DNA of 64,000 nt, from NCBI GenBank assembly GCA_031772625.1, contig CM062812.1, positions 734,797,714 to 734,861,713 on the forward strand, written 5' to 3'. This document shows, piece by piece, positions 58,404-64,000 of the stretch (position 1 is its first letter; the number at the start of each line of letters is the position of its first letter). The notes under the pieces are model-generated. The model saw only the letters and a program-made list of their open reading frames with translations. It had not been told where the DNA came from and did no database searches. The DNA is from Pinus tabuliformis. Taxonomy: Eukaryota > Streptophyta > Pinopsida > Pinales > Pinaceae. A program made the position numbers and the translations under genes.

Positions 58404-60570
58404 GAGAATAGAAGAGAACTTCAATCTAAAACTGAAAAATGTTGTGAATTTATGCTTAGAGGCATTTTTATCGTTAGGGCCTCTATTTTCCTCATTTTCC
58501 TTCATTTTTCTTTCAGTTTTCCTCCCCTACAAACCAATGAACCTTCATCTCCCTTTTTTCTTATTTTATATTATTTCATAAACAAAATTCCAATTATTGG
58601 CACTTTTCCTTTACCAATGCCTCTGCCAATTTCCATAGCCGTTAACTAATCATTAGTGATACGCCATCACAATGTTTTTCCCAAAACTCTGCTTCGAATA
58701 CGTGTCCCATGACATTGGTCTTATTTTTTTATTTACAAGGGAAAATCAACTAGGGGCTTTTACATATACGAAGTATTACCAGAGCACTTCTTCATGGTCA
58801 TATTCTAGATGATATACGAGATCGATCCTCCATGCATGACCGATTAGTTGGAGGATTCATTACATGATATCACATATTATTTTGTTGTGTGTTGTAGCAG
58901 CTAAAACCATCCTCCAAAAGTTTTCCTTAGCTTCATTTTGATTCCTCCCTACCAACCATCCTTAGCAGCATGTCTTACATTACCCAGGTACATCTTCTAA
59001 AGTTAAGTTTCTTGGCTTATCAAATTGTGTTGGCTAACTTGCTTGTTTTTCACCTGCAACATGACATCTTGAGACTTGATCTCCAATGTGTTGTTGTTCT
59101 CACTTGGATAATTGTGCAGAACTGGACGACAACAAGCCTTGCTCTCCATAATTATGCAAAACATCAAGGCAGCCTATTACTCTCTAGAAATGCACAGAGA
59201 AAGATGATTCCCTTACCCCTAAAAATTGCGTAGAGCAGCCCATCACTATGATTACTCTTAGAATTTGTGCAGTTCTGTCTAGCAGCCTTGGCTTCAGTCC
59301 AGAAATTGCATAGAGCTAGAGGGGTAGCCAGAGCCACTTAGCCCAACAACTATGCAAAAATCATCGAGAGGATTGTTGTCCATTGCATGTGCTCCCAAGT
59401 TGACCTGTTCTCTCCATGACTAGGCAATCTTGCTTGCATGCATGGGCAGCTTTTTCCTGAAAAAGAAAAAAGAAAAAAGAAAAAACTATCCCTAGATTTT
59501 AGGGATCTATTTTTAGCAATTGGAGGTTACATGCAAAAGAAGTTTTAGAAACCTCCCACCAAGTGTCGCTTTTTCCTAGATTTGTGGCATGTGCATCATA
59601 AGCCTCGATCTTGTCAAAACTATTTATTCAACACTTCAAAGCTAATTCCCCACATAGATCTTGGAGCTATGGCATCCCCATTGCATCTAGGAACCTTCGA
59701 CACTCTCAACTCAACTTTTTCTGGGTAAGTCCACTTTTCATGTCTTTTGCTGCTTTTCTAGCACATTTTGTATTTCAGCTTGTGTGAGTGTTGTTTTCTT
59801 GGTTTCATTGAATGTCTGTTGTTGTTTTAATTCATGTTAGCTTGTAGAATATTTGTTTCAAGCTTTTCATTGCATCTCCTTGCTGTCGCATGCATGACAT
59901 TGTTTCTGCTCTAACAGTCGTCGTTGCAGCAACTCATTTCACACACTTAGTTTTTTTTCTTGTTTTACTAAATCCCACATTCATTGATCGTATGCATGTT
60001 CATTCACTCATATCTGCACCCATGTTTGCACATGCATTCAGTCCTTACTATTTTCAGTTGCTCGTTAGCGGGTCTGAGCTGCTAGGTGTGGACCTTGCCT
60101 TGCTCGGCTTGCACTGCACATTTCTGGGATGGAATTCCTTGCCTTGCTACCAAAAATTGTACAAATATTACCTCACACTAGCCTCCCAGGATCTCTCTGT
60201 GTAATTCTAAGAGGCAGTGCCTCAATTGGCCCCCAGAATTGTTCAATGTAGTTTTACCAAGTTGTAGTCATGGTGACTAAAACTGCACAATGTGTAGTTT
60301 CAATCCTTAGCAGGCCAAGTTGGACTGTGCTCTACACATTTTCAGCACTCAGTTAGCTCATTGACAGTCTAGACTATTTTTTGCATGGTTCTGACAGTCA
60401 GTCTCGCAACCTCCCAGTAAAATTTGTGCAAATCTTCCACTGATACACCTAGGTGTGTTGCATGTCAGTCCTGAAGTTACCTTTTCTTTTCAACTGATAG
60501 ATTATTTTCTATGAGTGTTTCTATGTCTCTAGGTATCACAGGTGTTCAATAGTCTCTCAGTAGTACATGT
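58404..60570 (+). other. Leader-like non-coding region before the E6 ORF
   Basis: No gene recognised in 2.2 kb. A motif like AATTRTGCARA recurs about ten times between 59110 and 60430. A splice-donor-like CTGGGTAAGT (59721-59730) and an acceptor-like TCTCTAGGTATCACAG (60525-60540) precede the E6 ORF. It could be an LTR/leader of the element that owns that ORF. Confidence 0.4.
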
Positions 60571-63560
60571 ACAATGACTTCCGAGAGAGCAGGGTAAAAG
60601 GACACCATTGAGACCGCAACTCGAGATGTGGTCAAGCAAGTGTCTATGAGCTTGGCCATCTATGAAGACACTAAGTTGTTCATAGACAAGCAAATGAAGA
60701 TCAAATGGAAGGACATCAATGACATCTTTTCAGGCACCTTCAAGGAGAATCTAGAGGACTGTAGATTTTATGTCCTCATCCACAAGTCTGGTTTGTACCA
60801 GATTGCATGCAGGTATCCCACGTTTCCATGCGTGGACATGATCCACTAGATTGTCTCACATACTGATCCGGAGACAATTGTGTGGAGCAGTGTCAGTGGA
60901 ATACAACTTGCTACCTACAGGGCCTAGGACATCTAGGAGATGTATCATTTTTCACAGTTAGTAGTCATAATGGATGCACCCTTAACTAGGCCCAACAGTA
61001 GTGAAAAATCGAGAGACATCTTGAAGAGTTAGGTGAAAGAGCCATATAATGTCATGACAACACCCAACCAAGCTTAAAATACAAGGATATTGTGGAAGGC
61101 TTATTAGTTCTTGGTCATCTTTGCATGTCTCTTTAAGAGAGTATAAAAACATTCTCGTAGAGTTGGGTGATTGTGTTGGATCAATTAGCGAATGAAGGAA
61201 TACCTTTCAATTGGTCTGACATGTTGGCTCTCCATATTAAGGGACAAGTAATAGAAGCCCGACATCTGCCCAAGGGTTAGAAAGCAAATATTTTCATGTC
61301 CGCTTGCATACTTGATGCAATCTGTGCTTGTCAGCAGTTCCCAAGCTTGGGATGGTCATGAACACCTTCAGAAACCTCTGTGAACACCTATTGTAGTTTG
61401 TTCTTCGAGTGAAGTTTCCATGGAGTTATAATATAACTATTAGACCACTTCATGACCCCGGTGTATAGGATGATCTTTGAGAAGGATCTGCCTTACATGT
61501 CATAGGTAGTGATGGAGGAATTGGTTAACATAATAGATTGGTATGCCTTACCCCTTGGAACCTTCATCTGGATGTACAGTGCAGAGAAGGCTTTGCATAT
61601 TTTACCAAAGTTTGTCATGGATAAGCTGGTCATGCAATAAGTTTCATACCACATCTCGACAGGGTTATTAGCAAGACAGTGTAGGAAGAAGAAGGCACCT
61701 TGGACAGCTCTTCCTTTGTAGATAGAGTTGTATGAGATCTAGAATATCAAGCATGTTGAGAACAAGATGGAGGAATTCAAGAGGTTTGCCTTCAAAACTA
61801 AATGTTTCAATCCATATGAGCTGCATCTCTTAGTGGAAGACCACTGTGCGAGAGTGCATGATCCTTGGATCCACGGGGCATGTCATTGGCCTGAGGAAGA
61901 CCCATGGAGATACTACTATAACTTCTCAAGGCTTAATGAACTCATTAGAATGGTTGTAGAGTGGTTAGAAATGAAAAAGGAACCAACATCTTAGAGAGCA
62001 GTAACATCGGCAGCAATAGAGGGAAACAGACCTATGCTTGAAAAAGGCAAGAGGAAGGTTGCAGATAGTGCAGAGGTGGAGCAAAGTTGCAAGTTCAAAG
62101 TAGATCCACTAGTCTTGAGATAAAATTTAGAGTTTGAGGCAAAGAGGCAACAACACGACAGAAGGATTGCACAAAGACAGAGGGAGAAGAAAAAACTGAA
62201 GGAGGCAGAAAAGGAGTTTCAAGATTTTAAGAAAGCACCAAGGGAAGAACAAGAGTTGCGTAGAAGAGAGAAGGAAGCATAGTAGGAACAAGAACATCAG
62301 GAGTCACAACATGCACACATTGATGAAACTATGCCCATAGAGGTTATTGATTCATTAGAACAACTGGTAGATAGAAAATAGGGTGAGCAGTCGTAGGAGA
62401 AGGACTTTGGTCATGAGATTGAATAGATGTTGGAGCAGATGGAATGGATGTGGTTCAGCACAGGCTAGATCAAGACATTGACCTCATTCCTAATTACCAA
62501 GAGTTCACTCCACAATCTTGACCAGATCCAGGAGAAGAGAAAGTCCCAAGTGATCAAGGAGACATTGAAATCCTTGAGGACAATCCAAAAGCAGATGTTC
62601 ACAACATATCCTTTGACGAGTCACAACACACTGTTGTGCAGTCGCGTAGAGTTCCCACCCCAGATGTCCAAGTATCTCCTATGTAGTTTGAAGATCGAGT
62701 GATCGTTTCCAATGTGTGCAGGCATCCAACTACATTAGCCGATGCGACAAAGGCATATGCTGAAGCTACCCTCTCAAGTGAGAGATTCTTGATAATTGAG
62801 AATGAGCACATGGATAAGGAGTTGCAAGTAACCAAGTATGGAGAAGAGAAAGCTACAACATCCACCATAGCATAGTTGAAGAAAGAAATACTTGATGAAT
62901 TAGTGTCTCTCGAGGTATTCATGCGGAAGTTTTACTTCAGGTTTGTCACCATGGATAAGTCAGTTGTCCATATTAATGGTTGGCAGCAATATTGTTCTAG
63001 GAGATCACGCATCTTGACAAACATACACACTACTATTGATCACATGCAGATATGGATAATGAGGTACGATGGAGCCCCATTGCACTTGCAAAAGGTGATG
63101 ATGCCAAAGGTAGTGGAGCTCAAGGCACACATCTGGAGTCAGATCCAGAACTATGAGGAACTCCCATAGCTCATCACCAACTTACAAGATTCACATGCAT
63201 GAGTATTCAAGAGCATGGATGTCATTGTGCACATGCATGCAATCCCATCCATTGGCACACTCACCGAGGTGAAAGCAAAGAACCAAGTCCGAATGGAGCT
63301 AGACATGTACTTGAATCAATTAATGCACATGCCACCAGGGTAGACTTCCAAATGAGTGCAAACACTATACGCTAGTATGTCACTCGTCTGGCTGCACTTA
63401 AGACCATGATGTGCATGTTATCTAAAGAGTTGGATAGTAGTGCCAAATTAGTGTACCCAAATAACATGGAGGCAAGAGTTCACTTTTAGAAGGATGTCAC
63501 CATGGAGTACACGGACACCATAATACACCACCAAGCTTAGCATCAGTTCACCACCATTGA
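60571..63560 (+). pseudogene. Long decayed retroelement ORF of unknown function (E6)
   Basis: Traceable plus-strand coding for about 3 kb from an ATG near 60571. Recognisable stretches: MSLAIYEDTKLFIDKQMKIK (60640 region), DWYALPLGTFIWMYSAEKAL (61535 region), HLLVEDHCARVHDPWIHGAC (61825 region), a long K/E/R-rich coiled-coil region (62040-62300), and KFYFRFVTMDKSVVHINGWQ (62930 region). It has many interruptions. Not recognised as gag or pol. Its place just before an LTR-like region with a TATA box suggests the extra ORF of a long plant retroelement. Confidence 0.5.
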
Positions 63561-63599
63561 TCATCAAGAGGATGTCAAAGAGTTAGTCTTCCCATAGCT

Positions 63600-64000
63600 A
63601 TCCCAATCTTAGTGATATCTTGTAAAGATTTCTCAAGCCCATTTTTGTCTCACATGAGTACATGTGCAAATTGTATTGTAAACATGTTGTAAATTGAAAT
63701 ACCAAGTGTCAAAAGTAGAATGTAAATAGCCATGTGTAAGTTGAAGAGTTGTGAAGGTAGTTGAAGAGTCACAAAGGGGAATTTCAAGGGTCACCCCACA
63801 CTTTGCTATATATAGAACCTCATAACTCATTACATATGCTTTTGGGATCCAAGATTTTGATAGGTATAACTTAGAGAAAGCTTGGAGTGTATTATAATGA
63901 GCCTTGGATTTTCCACAATGCAGAGCTAGTACATCTCTTTGGAGGAGCATGTGACAGTCACTATAATGTTCTACTATCGGGGCTAGTGGTTTTCATGGTT
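63600..64000 (+). repeat. Probable LTR start, continues beyond the window
   Basis: Non-coding sequence after the E6 ORF with a strong TATA box and a typical U3/R look. The start is not sharply defined and no partner copy is in the window. Confidence 0.4.
63806..63814 (+). promoter_or_regulatory. TATA box in the LTR after E6
   Basis: CTATATATA followed by GAACCTCATAACTC, similar in layout to 46590-46598 (CTATATATAGATGAG...). Confidence 0.5.

Overview
This 64 kb window looks like intergenic heterochromatin from a large plant genome, most likely a conifer. The sequence is AT-rich and almost entirely nested, decayed retrotransposons of plant lineages (Sirevirus, chromovirus, non-chromovirus Ty3/gypsy, TR-GAG and TRIM-like elements). 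It also holds a Penelope-like element (PLE) with a GIY-YIG endonuclease, a class known in plants from conifers (the Dryad elements). I see no intact host gene. The only long open frame that looks functional is the gag of a non-autonomous LTR element at 28927-30492 (minus strand). Species cannot be named from sequence alone.

Layout. 1-20.6 kb: an old plus-strand Ty3/gypsy element (gag, protease, RT, RNase H, integrase, a third ORF, then a probable LTR), split at 3711-13137 by a complete but broken minus-strand Sirevirus with two 1.75 kb LTRs. 20.6-22.7 kb: a decayed third-ORF remnant of another retroelement. 23.5-39.3 kb: a host-derived segment carrying a fused, intronless pseudogene of the phosphate exporter PHO1 and a CDPK-related kinase (CRK). 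It is present as two direct copies (24141-34267 and 34969-39328). Copy A is interrupted by a complete TR-GAG retrotransposon (25893-31763); copy B keeps the empty site. 39.3-47.2 kb: another third-ORF remnant and an LTR, with a complete 6.0 kb chromovirus (39973-45965) nested inside. 47.2-51.5 kb: a minus-strand gypsy relic. 52.9-54.9 kb: a 5'-truncated PLE with RT, GIY-YIG endonuclease, a microsatellite cluster and a candidate hammerhead ribozyme. 55.4-58.4 kb: an LTR element with 1.3 kb LTRs and only 398 bp inside. 58.4-64 kb: leader-like DNA, another long decayed ORF and an LTR with a TATA box.

History that can be read here. Target-site duplications fix three insertions: AATTC for TR-GAG, ATATC for the chromovirus and GAGAA for the TRIM-like element. 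LTR mismatches counted by eye are about 2% (TR-GAG), 5% (chromovirus), 8-10% in samples of the Sirevirus and above 10% in a sample of the TRIM-like element, so TR-GAG is the youngest arrival. The PHO1-CRK fusion and its shared defects predate the segmental duplication, which predates the TR-GAG insertion.

The most unusual structure is in the TR-GAG element. About 1.9 kb between two identical polypurine tracts, and part of each LTR, consists of many tiny inverted repeats with a conserved loop and covarying stems, which looks like a structured RNA region.
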